This document shows, piece by piece, positions 16,796 to 26,109 of a DNA stretch of 64,000 nucleotides. Numbering within the stretch: the stretch's first letter is position 1; each line of letters opens with the position of its first letter. The DNA is from Luteibaculum oceani. Its GTDB lineage: Bacteria; Bacteroidota; Bacteroidia; Flavobacteriales_D; Luteibaculaceae. The DNA lies in the NCBI RefSeq assembly GCF_007995015.1, contig NZ_VORB01000009.1, positions 62,001 to 126,000 on the forward strand. Direction: 5' to 3'. The notes below the pieces were generated by a model. That model saw only the letters and a program-made list of their open reading frames with translations, searched no databases and was not told the origin of the DNA. Both the position numbers and the translations under genes were made by a program.

Positions 16796-17485
16796 ATGCA
16801 GCCCATCAAAATCTTACTAGCCGATAGCAACCAGTTAATTAGAATTGGATTGAGAAACGTGTTTAGCGACACTGAGAAATACAGTGTGGTAGACGAGGCT
16901 GTAGATGGCGATGATTTGGTTGCCAAAGCAGCAAGCACCGCTGCCGAGGTGGTACTAATAGATTATACCAGCCCAGGTTTTACGATAGACGCCATACCTC
17001 AAAGCAGGGAAATCAATAACAAGCTGCAATTTGTGGCAATTACCTACGATCAATCTGGATTTACCATTACCAACGCGATTAAGAGTGGTGTTACTAGTTA
17101 CATCAAAAAGGATTGCGATATAGAGGAAATAAGAGATGCCGTTAAAGAAACTGCGGCAGGATCTAAATTTTTCTGTGGTAAAATTCTCGAAACCATCCAA
17201 AAGGAGGCAATTGAGGTTCAGAATATTGATGTAGCTCCCTTTTCCTGCGCTCCTATTGCACTTACACAACGAGAGCAAGAAATCATTCTCTTAATAGCAG
17301 AGGGTAACACAACCACTCAAATAGCCGAAAAACTATTCTTATCTAGCCACACCATAAATACGCACAGAAAAAACATCATGACCAAGTTGGGAGTAAACAA
17401 CACGGCAGCCATTGTGATGTATGCGGTTAAAAATAATTTGGTAAGCCCCAATAAGTTCCTCTTCTCAGGAGAGGCGAGGGTTTAG
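16796..17485 (+). CDS. LuxR/NarL-family response regulator
   Basis: 229 residues: receiver domain (about 1-120) and C-terminal LuxR-type helix-turn-helix (about 160-222) with ALTQREQEIILLIAEGNTTT, IAEKLFLSSHTINTHRKNI and MTKLGVNN. Phosphoacceptor Asp56 (VVLIDYTSPG) and the Lys at 104/105 (SYIKKD) are present. The N-terminal acidic pair is ADS instead of the usual DD, so metal binding may be weakened. ATG 16796 was chosen over TTG 16781 because the latter only adds MQHNR before the receiver strand. No histidine kinase is nearby. Its stop shares bases with the stop of the convergent receptor gene. Confidence 0.88.
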   Translation: MQPIKILLADSNQLIRIGLRNVFSDTEKYSVVDEAVDGDDLVAKAASTAAEVVLIDYTSPGFTIDAIPQSREINNKLQFVAITYDQSGFTITNAIKSGVTSYIKKDCDIEEIRDAVKETAAGSKFFCGKILETIQKEAIEVQNIDVAPFSCAPIALTQREQEIILLIAEGNTTTQIAEKLFLSSHTINTHRKNIMTKLGVNNTAAIVMYAVKNNLVSPNKFLFSGEARV

Positions 17486-19938
17486 AAGGTAAATCCTAAA
17501 GTAAAGTAGTAATTTCTTGGAGTAGAAGGAATGATTCCAGGTCCAGGATATCCAGTTGCTCTGCGGGTAAAGTAGCTTTCATTTGCAGCATTATTAACCC
17601 CGGTTTCTAAAGTCCATTTATTGTAGTTGTAACGCAATCCTATATCTAATACATTATAGGATGGAATTAAACCACTTATGCTGTTCGCCGTTTCAAAGGC
17701 ATTGGTAGCATCAGAGAAATGATCGTTAACATAGCTGTACTGGGCAGAAAGCTGAAACTCTTTATATCCCAGTTTAATTCCTGTTTTAAAAATAAAATCG
17801 GGAACCAACTCAATTTTATTTCCATCTATAGTGGGATCCGTGCTGTTGTACCTACCTTTTAAAACCGAAGCATTTACAAAGGCCGAAATATTTAAATCCC
17901 CTTGGTAATGCATCCATTCCAGAGGCTTTATTTCAATTAAACTTTCAAACCCAAAGGTGTTGCTTTTCCCTATGTTAGTTCTAAGGCGGTACACTTGAAA
18001 TGTTTCGGAGTCTGTTGCCAATAGAAGCCCAATACGGTTGGCGTATTTAAGATAGAAAGCGGTAAAATCGAGCCCTACTCCAGGTAATACCATGCCTTTT
18101 ATACCTAAGTCCAAATTGTAACCACGCTCATCTTCTATGTTAGGATCTACCCTAAACGCCGGGTTTCTTACAATTACATCATTAAAAGTAATGGAGCGGT
18201 AATTCTGTGAGAAGTTGGCGAAAAGCTCCAGGCTTGGATGAATTCTATAGGCAGCACCGAATCCAAGAATGGCAAAATCCCTTCTTTTCTCCATTCCATC
18301 CTCAATTTGCTCATCTATAAGAATGCTGTTGTTCGGAGCGCGAACTAAATTGCGGTAAACGCCATTCCCTTGTGTATCAATAAATTCGTAACGTACACCA
18401 TAGGTTAGCGCTAGTTTTTTGGTGGGATAAATTAAAGCCTCCGCAAAAGCAGCGTAATTGGTGTTATTAAAGTTGTAATCAGAAATACCAGGAAAGTCCT
18501 CGCTGATGTATTTAAATGAAGCGTCAGACCCCGAGCTGGCAAATCCTTGCTGTTTATGGTTCTTTCCTTTATAAGCTCTTACACCTGCGGTTAAAGCGGT
18601 TTCGTAATTTCCAATTTGAGTGCGCTGTAATAGTCTAGTTTCGGTTCCCCAGTTATTGAACTGGTCGGAAATCAAATTCCGTTGTTTTCTAAACTCTTCA
18701 TTAGATGCTTGCTCGGCTGGATCTGCTACGTTTGGCGTGGCCAAGAATCCTAGTGCATCTCTACTTGCAACAAGCGCATAGGTATTATGGGTAATGGAGG
18801 TTTTATCAGAAAGTTTCCAAGTGGCATTAAATGCGGGTAAATTCCAAGCTACAGCAAACCAATTTCTATTTCTATTTACCTGAGTAGGATCCTCCTCAAA
18901 TTGCGCATCAGTTAAACCCCCTGGCTGTTGGGCAAGATATCTGTTCCCGGTATACGAAAAAGACAATTTTAATTGCGGAGTGCTTTGCAGGGTGTACTTA
19001 AAGTAATAGGTGTTGTTCTCCGAGGCAGAGTTCGCTCTCCATCCTTCCGATTTCTTATGATTAAAATATCCGAAGACCTGGTGTTTTCCAGATTTAACCC
19101 CAAATGAATTATAGCTATTGAATAACCCGAAAGACCCAACACTTTGCTTGCTGTTGAGGTGTAGTTTTTTGTCTTTGGGGTGATCTTTAAGTATAAAGTT
19201 TATGGTTCCTCCAAACTGGCTCCCAAACTGAAGGGAAGAGGCACCACGCACTATATCAATTCGGTCTATTGCATCGGTAGGAGGGCTGTAATAGGTTTCT
19301 GGATATCCAAGCGGATCTGCACTAATGTCGTACCCGTTTTGCCTAGTATTAAAGTTGGATGTACGGCTAGGGCTTAATCCTCGTCCACCAATTTCTAATT
19401 GATTTCCACCGTAATCACTCTCCCAAATGTTTAGTCCAGAAACCTTGGCATACACCTGACGTGCATTATTGGTAGCCGTATTGGCAACGAGATCATCAGG
19501 CCTTACGATATCATTCTTTTTGGCAGCAAAAAGCATGGTACCTCTTATGGTACGGAGACGCTCTAGAATTTCGGGCCTATCGGCAGCTATTTCTAGTTCG
19601 GCCAGTTGTGCTGCAAGCGGTTTTAAATTGTATTCTACCTTTTGGTGCGAGGCGTGTGTGCAAATAAGCGTATCGGTAATGGGTTCATATCCCAAGCTGT
19701 ATACCAACAGTACTTGTTTACCCTGTGCAAGCCTATTAAAAGTAAACCTACCGTATAAATCGGTGGTTGTTATTGCTTCTGATGAATTAATAAGACTAAC
19801 TCTGGCGCCAGGAATGGGGTTTCCCATTTCATCGATTACCACACCCGATAGCTTGGTCGGCGGATCAGACATTTGAGCCCAACCCGTTGTTCCCGCAAGA
19901 AACCCTAATATGTATAGTGCAATTCTAAGTGCTTTCAT
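17482..19938 (-). CDS. TonB-dependent receptor (FecA-like)
   Basis: Outer-membrane gated porin of about 818 residues: signal peptide (ALRIALYILGFLAGTTGWAQ), carboxypeptidase-like regulatory domain (about 27-110; LSGVVIDEMGNPIPGARVSL), plug (about 125-240; IDIVRGASSLQFGSQFGGTI, with GLSPSRTSNFNTRQNGYDIS as in ferric dicitrate-type receptors), then a 22-strand barrel ending FTLGFTF with terminal Phe. ATG at 19938 overlaps the HTTM gene's TGA by four bases, so the 19956 extension is discarded. Last gene of a four-gene operon with imelysin and DUF4856 lipoproteins. A ferric chelate or other metal complex is the likely substrate, by context. Confidence 0.9.
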   Translation of the reverse strand: MKALRIALYILGFLAGTTGWAQMSDPPTKLSGVVIDEMGNPIPGARVSLINSSEAITTTDLYGRFTFNRLAQGKQVLLVYSLGYEPITDTLICTHASHQKVEYNLKPLAAQLAELEIAADRPEILERLRTIRGTMLFAAKKNDIVRPDDLVANTATNNARQVYAKVSGLNIWESDYGGNQLEIGGRGLSPSRTSNFNTRQNGYDISADPLGYPETYYSPPTDAIDRIDIVRGASSLQFGSQFGGTINFILKDHPKDKKLHLNSKQSVGSFGLFNSYNSFGVKSGKHQVFGYFNHKKSEGWRANSASENNTYYFKYTLQSTPQLKLSFSYTGNRYLAQQPGGLTDAQFEEDPTQVNRNRNWFAVAWNLPAFNATWKLSDKTSITHNTYALVASRDALGFLATPNVADPAEQASNEEFRKQRNLISDQFNNWGTETRLLQRTQIGNYETALTAGVRAYKGKNHKQQGFASSGSDASFKYISEDFPGISDYNFNNTNYAAFAEALIYPTKKLALTYGVRYEFIDTQGNGVYRNLVRAPNNSILIDEQIEDGMEKRRDFAILGFGAAYRIHPSLELFANFSQNYRSITFNDVIVRNPAFRVDPNIEDERGYNLDLGIKGMVLPGVGLDFTAFYLKYANRIGLLLATDSETFQVYRLRTNIGKSNTFGFESLIEIKPLEWMHYQGDLNISAFVNASVLKGRYNSTDPTIDGNKIELVPDFIFKTGIKLGYKEFQLSAQYSYVNDHFSDATNAFETANSISGLIPSYNVLDIGLRYNYNKWTLETGVNNAANESYFTRRATGYPGPGIIPSTPRNYYFTLGFTF

Positions 19939-21269
19939 TCTTGCGGAAGTATCCAAGTTTTATGACTCCATCCGTCTTTAAGGGAGTGCAAATTTACATC
20001 GCTTTTTATAAACCGTCTCAACGGCGATCCATTCATGGTGACAAAAACATCGGCTGTAACCACCGGATTCTTAATATCGTGCCGCCATTTATATTCCTCG
20101 GCCAAGAATTTAGCGTACTGAAGAATGAAGTCGGGTTGCACCGCCATCATCTTCTCCTGAACCGGTGTTAAGTATTCCTCGTTGAGTACTTCCCATTCTT
20201 TTCCTGTCTCCTTATCCTCTACGTAAAATGTAGCTATACCGGCTTTTTCCACCCGCATAACTCTCCACGAAAAATTAAATCCCTGTTCGTGCCAATACAC
20301 ATTGCCAGGATAAATCCACGATCTTAATGGGAACAAAATTTGCCATGAAATAAGTGGAATAATGATCCAAATTAACCTGGGCGAGAAAGTGTTTTTTACT
20401 GCTGAAATATTTAACCAAGATTTAACACGAGGCAAATATTTGTCTGCTGCTTTTAACCAGGTTTCAGCTGGAAAAAAGATTAGCGTTAAGCCTATCATTA
20501 CAAAGGGGAACACCCCTATGGGAAATAAGACCCAGGTTGCAAGGTGAAATACAATTACCGCAACATAGGCAAGGGGTCTGGTTTTTTTAAAGCTGAGCAA
20601 AAAGGGTAGGGAGAGATCGTAAATACAACCAAACCAAGAGGCGATAAATGCCACAATGGGGGCATGCATTACCAGACCTAAAAAACTGTTAGGATCAAAT
20701 TGTCTTAGCCAAATTTTCATGGGCATTGCATGAAAAAGCCAGTCTGGGGCAACCTTGGCCATGCCCGCAAAAAAGTATACGGCCGCAATTTGAAATTGCA
20801 GAAGGTAGATGTAAAGACGAGGTACGTCGGTGTTTGCAACACGCCCTGCTTTAGCATCCAATGAAAGCGTTTTATGGGTAGGAATAATCATTAACCAAAT
20901 GGAAAGCAGGCTAATGAGGTAGTAATGGTTGAGGTAATAGGTTTTATCGAGTAATTCGAAATAATTAAAGCTTAGGAAAAATAGCAGGGTTGCTATGCGA
21001 TATCGATATCCGAGTAAAATTCCGAGGCTAGAGAGGAGCATGAGGGTGAACACCAAGTACAATCCAATCTCGGGCAGGGGTTGTACCCATTCGAAACCGT
21101 AATATTTGAAAAAGAAGGTGGGTTCTACGTAAAATTCCTGTATCCAACCTTTAGACCAAAAACGTATACCACTAAAAAGCATCAAAGCCCCAAAGGCCAT
21201 GCGGAAAATTGCAAGACCTATGGGGTGAGTAGCTTCGTTTAAGCGATATGTTATTTGGCTTTTAGTCAC
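19935..21269 (-). CDS. HTTM domain-containing membrane protein
   Basis: 444 residues. At least six to eight hydrophobic segments in the first 330 residues (for example IGLAIFRMAFGALMLFSGI, IGLYLVFTLMLLSSLGILLG, and YLISLLSIWLMIIPT), followed by a soluble tail. The family (horizontally transferred transmembrane domain) is related to the membrane part of vitamin K-dependent gamma-carboxylase. The start is GTG at 21269, overlapping the imelysin stop by eight bases, and the end overlaps the receptor start (ATGA). Strict coupling shows the three products are made together. The biochemical role is not known. Confidence 0.85.
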   Translation of the reverse strand: MTKSQITYRLNEATHPIGLAIFRMAFGALMLFSGIRFWSKGWIQEFYVEPTFFFKYYGFEWVQPLPEIGLYLVFTLMLLSSLGILLGYRYRIATLLFFLSFNYFELLDKTYYLNHYYLISLLSIWLMIIPTHKTLSLDAKAGRVANTDVPRLYIYLLQFQIAAVYFFAGMAKVAPDWLFHAMPMKIWLRQFDPNSFLGLVMHAPIVAFIASWFGCIYDLSLPFLLSFKKTRPLAYVAVIVFHLATWVLFPIGVFPFVMIGLTLIFFPAETWLKAADKYLPRVKSWLNISAVKNTFSPRLIWIIIPLISWQILFPLRSWIYPGNVYWHEQGFNFSWRVMRVEKAGIATFYVEDKETGKEWEVLNEEYLTPVQEKMMAVQPDFILQYAKFLAEEYKWRHDIKNPVVTADVFVTMNGSPLRRFIKSDVNLHSLKDGWSHKTWILPQE

Positions 21270-22380
21270 CGTCGTTATCCTGATAGGTAATTCTAACGTT
21301 TAGCACCGAAGTCATTTGCGCTTTAAGTGCTGGAGTTAGTTTTTGCAATTCGTTTATTAGAATGTTTAGCTTTTCTAATTTCTGGCTATCATTTACGATT
21401 TCCGAAAAGGGGTCTTGTAATTCCATCCATAGCCCATCGATAAAGTTAAACTGGTCGGTTATGGCAGCAGAAACGGTAGGATCTATACACTCTACATAGG
21501 CTAGTATTCCGTTTGAAATGCTTTCGCCATTGCTGTTGGTGCCGTATAAAAGGGTTTTGTTGTATTGGTAGTTAGCTTTGGCAAGCGATATGGTTTTATC
21601 CATAAACTTCCCTTCCGCCTGTTCCGGTTGTGGGTTTCCTCCGTTGTATCTCCCTGCCGGACTTTTTAGTTTGAAGTTTTTATTGAACTCAAAATCTTTT
21701 ACTAGGCTATTAACCATTAAAGCAAGAGGTGAACCATCGCCAGAACCTGAGCTAAGGTTAAAAAACTCACTTTCGTCACCCGTCCAAAACTCGTTTATAT
21801 CTCTAAAAAGCTGCTCTAAGTAAAACGCTTGACGAATGCCCATCATAACAGCATTGCCATCATTTTGGTACCTATTAATGATTTCTGCGTCGGTGGGTTC
21901 TATACCGTATAGCATGTACTCTAAGGCTGGAAAACCAAGTAGTAAGCGTGAGGCATTGGTTAGGTTTAACTTCCCCTGACTAATTCTGGTTTCAATGCTG
22001 TCGGTATTGGTAGGGAAGGTGTTGGCCCACTCATTAAAAAAGGTGCCCTCGCGATAATCAAATCCCTGGCCAATATCAAATCCTGCAAACCCTTGGTAAA
22101 GAAGATAGGCGTTGACGAAATCTTCTCGCATTCGATCTAAGCTAGCTTGGTTTGGGGTTTCGGCAAATTTGGTTACCAATTCGGTATGGATTCTGCCAAC
22201 TGCCGCTTGAATAGCCTCACTCCTTGATGCAGCTTCCAAACGATATGAAGCTTGCATTCCCTGCAAATCGAAAACACAATCTGAAATTACCGGTGGTGTG
22301 TTTTTCTCGTCGCAAGAGGATAAAAGCAATGCCCCCGTAAGGAGCACTGCTAATCCAGATATGATTTTGTTTATACGCAT
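21262..22380 (-). CDS. Imelysin-family lipoprotein
   Basis: 372 residues with a lipoprotein signal (LAVLLTGALLLSSC, Cys23 predicted as the lipid-bearing residue). The imelysin family comprises periplasmic or surface helical-bundle proteins, often iron-regulated. The GxHxxE signature of canonical imelysins appears here as GFPALEYMLYG, with Pro instead of His, which is common in the Bacteroidota subgroup and argues against a peptidase activity. Fifteen bases separate it from the DUF4856 gene upstream. Likely a metal- or chelate-binding partner of the receptor encoded downstream (inference from operon). Confidence 0.87.
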   Translation of the reverse strand: MRINKIISGLAVLLTGALLLSSCDEKNTPPVISDCVFDLQGMQASYRLEAASRSEAIQAAVGRIHTELVTKFAETPNQASLDRMREDFVNAYLLYQGFAGFDIGQGFDYREGTFFNEWANTFPTNTDSIETRISQGKLNLTNASRLLLGFPALEYMLYGIEPTDAEIINRYQNDGNAVMMGIRQAFYLEQLFRDINEFWTGDESEFFNLSSGSGDGSPLALMVNSLVKDFEFNKNFKLKSPAGRYNGGNPQPEQAEGKFMDKTISLAKANYQYNKTLLYGTNSNGESISNGILAYVECIDPTVSAAITDQFNFIDGLWMELQDPFSEIVNDSQKLEKLNILINELQKLTPALKAQMTSVLNVRITYQDNDGD

Positions 22381-22395
22381 AGGGTTAGTTTCTTT

Positions 22396-23544
22396 TTACT
22401 TTAATGGGTTGTTACCAAAAGCTTCAACCAGGTGGGTAATGGCCATGTCTATGTCGCTATTGCTCACTTCCCACAGATTACTGTTAAGTCCAACTATAGC
22501 AAGTGCGCTATCTACTTTGGCTTGGTTAGATTTTCTCGGGAATAAGGCTTCGCTTATTGCCCCATCTCTATGTCCTTCCATGGCAATCATAAATCCAACA
22601 GCTTCAGAAAGGTGGTGAAGGCGGGCTGCAACATCGGTATCGTCTTTTGCATCTTCTAGGTATGCTAAAGCATTGTTTGCACAAACTTGTTCTAGGATAA
22701 TAGAGATTTCAGCAATTGCAGCATCTCTGTTATCGTATTGTTTTAAAACAATAGCGTGTCTACCTTTAATAAGGGCATTAAGAAGTCTCTCATTAATACC
22801 AGGCATATTGTAAGAGTCGTTCGCAACATGGCGTTTAACAACATATTCTCCCCAAAAGTTTACACGAGTTTGGTCTTTTGGATCGGTGTCGGCATTGCTT
22901 AAGTCGGGAGCAATTCCAAGGTATCCAAACGCTTCGTCGTAGTGGTGTTCCATTTGGGTATAGTTTTTACCCTCTACGATATTATTGTTGTCGTCGGCTA
23001 GGATATTTACCGATAGGTAGTGCTCAACGGTTTGATAATAGAACACAGATCCCATAAGACCTTTAAGAATGATTTGTCTTGGCTCTAAACCATTTTCATC
23101 AAAAAGGTATCCAGAAGAAGATCCTTCTTTAAGAAGTAATCCAGCCTTACCGTTTGCGGCTGTTGCTTGTAACTTGGAGATAGAATCTGTTTTTTCGAAC
23201 CAAGCTTCGTAAAAGGCCGCATCTTCAACGCTGGCACATTTGTTTTTTAATTGCTTGCTGTATCCTTCCGTTGCAAAGGCACCGTTGGAATTGGCAAACA
23301 TATCTTTTAGTTGAGAAGCGTTTACTGTTCCTCCCGTGTTAACATTACCAAGGTAAGATCCAATGGCAGTTAACATGGCAATGCGTTCTTCTTGCCCGGT
23401 GTAGGATACGGTGCTTTCTCCGTTTCTGGTAAAGGAATAGGTGGAAGGAGCGGTAGGGGTACTCGTTTGTGGTTTTTCATCTGGCTGGCAAGCGGTAAAT
23501 GCTACAGCAGAAAATAAGGCGGTAAGTAAGGTTAGTTTTTTCAT
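22396..23544 (-). CDS. DUF4856 domain-containing lipoprotein
   Basis: 382 residues from ATG 23544: lipoprotein signal KLTLLTALFSAVAFTAC, then the family's characteristic opening STYSFTRNGESTVSYTGQEE. The longer frame back to 23601 would place a non-secretory leader before the signal peptide and run over the promoter, so it is rejected. DUF4856 proteins commonly precede imelysin, HTTM and TonB-receptor genes in Bacteroidota and are thought to take part in iron uptake. Helical, no known catalytic motif. First gene of the operon. Confidence 0.88.
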   Translation of the reverse strand: MKKLTLLTALFSAVAFTACQPDEKPQTSTPTAPSTYSFTRNGESTVSYTGQEERIAMLTAIGSYLGNVNTGGTVNASQLKDMFANSNGAFATEGYSKQLKNKCASVEDAAFYEAWFEKTDSISKLQATAANGKAGLLLKEGSSSGYLFDENGLEPRQIILKGLMGSVFYYQTVEHYLSVNILADDNNNIVEGKNYTQMEHHYDEAFGYLGIAPDLSNADTDPKDQTRVNFWGEYVVKRHVANDSYNMPGINERLLNALIKGRHAIVLKQYDNRDAAIAEISIILEQVCANNALAYLEDAKDDTDVAARLHHLSEAVGFMIAMEGHRDGAISEALFPRKSNQAKVDSALAIVGLNSNLWEVSNSDIDMAITHLVEAFGNNPLK

Positions 23545-23564
23545 TTGGGTTATTAATTTCGAGG

Positions 23565-23595
23565 CAAATCTACTTCGCAAGGGGAGGGTGGACAA
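23565..23595 (-). promoter_or_regulatory. Promoter of the DUF4856-imelysin-HTTM-receptor operon
   Basis: On the minus strand, TTG (plus-strand 23593-23595) and TAGATTTG (plus-strand 23565-23572) are separated by 20 bases and match the Bacteroidota -33/-7 pattern. Transcription would begin around 23559, about 15 bases before the ATG. No Fur-like palindrome was recognised by eye. Confidence 0.7.
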
Positions 23596-23638
23596 TACCA
23601 AGAATTAGGTATTTTATTTAGACTGAATTAAAATTAGC

Positions 23639-24484
23639 ATGAAAATACTTGTTGCCGATAGCGGCGGAACCAAGGCAGACTGGGCCTATTTAGAGGGTGA
23701 TGGGAATACGGTGGAATGGACGGGGAAAGGGTTAAATCCCAATACAAAATCTACAAATGCCATAATAGAGGAGTTGAATGGTGATCCTTTTAAGGATATC
23801 GAGCCCCAGCATATCTATTTTTATGGTGCAGGATGCTCAACCGGTAGCAATCAGCAGTTAATTCAAACTTTGTTGAAGGAACGATTTCCTTCGGCAACTA
23901 AAATAGAGGTCCGTAGCGACTTGTATGCAGCCGCCTATGCAACGGTGGGTAATGGCGATGGAGTTGTTGGTATTTTGGGAACCGGAGCCAATTCTGCTTT
24001 ATTTAAAAATGGAGCTTTTGTGCGCAGCAGGCCTTCCTATGGTTATTTAATGGGAGACGAAGGTTCTGGCGCCTATTTGGGAAAAATGTTTCTCAAGGCG
24101 TGGTTAGAAAAAGAATTCAGTCCCACCTTATTGGAAACCCTTGAAGCTCATAAACCCTCCGAGGAAGAGATAGTTACTAGATTATATGCAGGTGAGGAGT
24201 CGGTAACAAAGGTGTTTGGGTCTTTTGTTCCGCTACTTTCTAAGTACCAGAGCGAGTTTCCCGAGCTTGGAGAACTTGTAAAGCAATCGTTTAGAGATTA
24301 CGTTAAGTATTTCATTCACTGCTATCCCCAAAGTCCCAAACAATGCTTTTTTGTGGGCTCCATTGCTTTTTATTTTCAAGACCAGTTAAAGCAGGTTTTA
24401 GAAGAAGCAGGATTGGAGCTTAAAAAGGTTATTCAGCGTCCTATGCCAGGACTGATTGATTGGGTGTTAGGAGTTAAGAGTTAG
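23639..24484 (+). CDS. BadF/BadG-family ATPase, N-acetylglucosamine kinase-like
   Basis: 281 residues of the ASKHA superfamily. Phosphate-1 motif VADSGGTKADWAYL (about 5-18), phosphate-2 motif VGILGTGANSAL (about 108-119), and GYLMGDEGSGAYLGK near 135-149 are typical of Bacteroidota GlcNAc/glucosamine kinases of the BadF group. Phosphorylation of amino sugars from cell-wall recycling or chitin is the likely role. It is divergent from the iron operon and stands alone. The substrate is inferred from family only. Confidence 0.82.
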   Translation: MKILVADSGGTKADWAYLEGDGNTVEWTGKGLNPNTKSTNAIIEELNGDPFKDIEPQHIYFYGAGCSTGSNQQLIQTLLKERFPSATKIEVRSDLYAAAYATVGNGDGVVGILGTGANSALFKNGAFVRSRPSYGYLMGDEGSGAYLGKMFLKAWLEKEFSPTLLETLEAHKPSEEEIVTRLYAGEESVTKVFGSFVPLLSKYQSEFPELGELVKQSFRDYVKYFIHCYPQSPKQCFFVGSIAFYFQDQLKQVLEEAGLELKKVIQRPMPGLIDWVLGVKS

Positions 24485-24528
24485 GGGTTAAGAGTCAGGA
24501 GTTAAGAGGGGTTCGGTAGCGATTTACG

Positions 24529-24579
24529 GTTCTCGAGTGGCCACGACGAGGTAACGAGGCGTGGTTGTATCGAGAGAAC
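24529..24579. repeat. GTTCTC...GAGAAC hairpin element, copy 3 (inverted, diverged)
   Basis: 51 bases with GTTCTCGAG at one end and CGAGAGAAC at the other, and inner stem CCACG...CGTGG. It is the reverse-complement arrangement of the 13458-13500 and 13713-13755 copies with a longer loop. Confidence 0.7.
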
Positions 24580-24589
24580 AAGGGCGTAG

Positions 24590-24666
24590 GAGTTAAGCGT
24601 TAAGTGTAAGGAGTTAGGAGGGAGAGGTGAATAGTCAATGGTCAGTGGTTAATGGTCAGTAGTTGT
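24590..24666. repeat. Seven-base array (degenerate) in spacer
   Basis: Degenerate AGTTAAG/AGTTAGG units lead into a clearer run ATAGTCAATGGTCAGTGGTTA and ATGGTCAGTAGTTG (24630-24666). The entire spacer 24485-24737 has no gene. Confidence 0.7.
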
Positions 24667-24737
24667 TTAGCGCTGAATAGCGTTGACCGTATTCAGTCTA
24701 CCAGTCTACCAGTTCACAATTTACAATGAGTAAACTC

Positions 24738-26048
24738 CTAACGTAAAAGGCTAATTCTAACCTTTTTCTTTTTTAGTCGGCTGTTATTTAGCTTTTGGGC
24801 CATGCCTTTTGCCTTGCTAGCCTTTATTCCCACATAGGTACAATGGTCGTGAAGTTCTATTAAGCCCAAGTCTGTTGGGTTAAGGCCTCCTTCTTTTAAA
24901 AATAACCCAGCGACATCACCCTTGGATATTTTGTCTTTCCGACCGCCTGTGATGTACAGCGTTTCCATGGTGGGATGAGCATAGCCGGAAGCCTTAGATG
25001 GTTCTGTAGCCGGCAGCTTTGGTATAAATGGTGGGAGGGAAGTCCCTAATTCGTGCAGGATGTATGCCGTACCATGTGCATGCATTCTAGCCGTTCTCCC
25101 ATTTCGGTGTATGAATGCATCTTCTCGCTGAGGCAGTTCGTAGTGAATAATGTAATCTAATTCGGGTATATCTAATCCTCTGGCAGCTAAATCTGTTGCT
25201 AGCAGTATGTTGCAACTTCCATTTCGGAATTTAATTAAAGACTGTTCGCGATCTAACTGCTCTAATCCACCATAGAATTTGGCGTGGTTAATTCCTTCGG
25301 CATGCAGATAATCGCTAATGTCTGCAATGCTATCCTTGAAATTGCAGAAAACAATACCTCTTTTCTTTCCAAAACTTTTAAGTAAATCAGCCAAAGCAAC
25401 TGGCTTATTTCCTTTTTTGGCAGTAACTCTTATTTGGTTCAACCTTGGTTCTTGGTCCTTCTCGAATTTGAGTTTAAAAGGTTTCTTCAGGTTTATGAAA
25501 ACTGGGATCTCAGTGGATTCTGTTGCCGATGTTAGGATTTTGTGTGATACATTCTCCAAATGGTAACATATTTCCCGCATTTCATTTTCAAAACCTACTT
25601 CCAAAGACTTGTCAAACTCATCGAGCACCAAGGTGTGGGCGGAGGAAAAATCTAATATTTCGTTTCTTAAATGATCCGCAATTCTTCCGGGAGTTCCCAC
25701 CAAAATACTCGGAGTACTTTGCAATGCCGTTCTATCTCTATTGCTGCTCCTACCTCCAAAAACAGCTAAAGCTCTATATCCCGATCCTATGTTTCTTATA
25801 ATTTGTTCAATCTGAATAGCCAATTCTCTCGAGGGAACCATAATCAACACCTGAATACCCTCTTTTTCCTCAAGGTTTTCTATGATGGGTAGGAGAAAGG
25901 CTAAAGTTTTTCCAGATCCAGTGGGAGAAATTAAAACCAGTTCCGAATGATGAGGATAGGCTTCATCTACTGCCTTTTGCATTTCATTTAACGCTGAAAT
26001 GCCCAGCTTGTTAAGAATTTGTTCTCGGGTTTTTATTGGATCATTCAT
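24738..26048 (-). CDS. DEAD/DEAH-box RNA helicase with DbpA-type RNA-binding tail
   Basis: 436 residues. Motif I SPTGSGKTLAFLLP (about 40-53), Ia VPSRELAIQ, Ib TPGRIADHL, motif II reads LDEFDKSL instead of the usual DEAD, motif III SATES, and motif VI HRNGRTAR. Residues about 365-436 (KISKGDVAGLFLKEGGLNP, YVGIKASKAKGMAQKLN, KKKKVRISLL) form the DbpA C-terminal RNA-binding domain, which in E. coli targets 23S rRNA helix 92. A role in large-subunit assembly is likely. The Asp and Glu of motif II are kept, so ATPase activity is expected. Confidence 0.9.
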   Translation of the reverse strand: MNDPIKTREQILNKLGISALNEMQKAVDEAYPHHSELVLISPTGSGKTLAFLLPIIENLEEKEGIQVLIMVPSRELAIQIEQIIRNIGSGYRALAVFGGRSSNRDRTALQSTPSILVGTPGRIADHLRNEILDFSSAHTLVLDEFDKSLEVGFENEMREICYHLENVSHKILTSATESTEIPVFINLKKPFKLKFEKDQEPRLNQIRVTAKKGNKPVALADLLKSFGKKRGIVFCNFKDSIADISDYLHAEGINHAKFYGGLEQLDREQSLIKFRNGSCNILLATDLAARGLDIPELDYIIHYELPQREDAFIHRNGRTARMHAHGTAYILHELGTSLPPFIPKLPATEPSKASGYAHPTMETLYITGGRKDKISKGDVAGLFLKEGGLNPTDLGLIELHDHCTYVGIKASKAKGMAQKLNNSRLKKKKVRISLLR

Positions 26049-26109
26049 GTTGCAAAGCTAGGATACTTGGTGTAGGGTCTAGGGTTAGGAGTTAGGGGAA
26101 TGGTATAAT

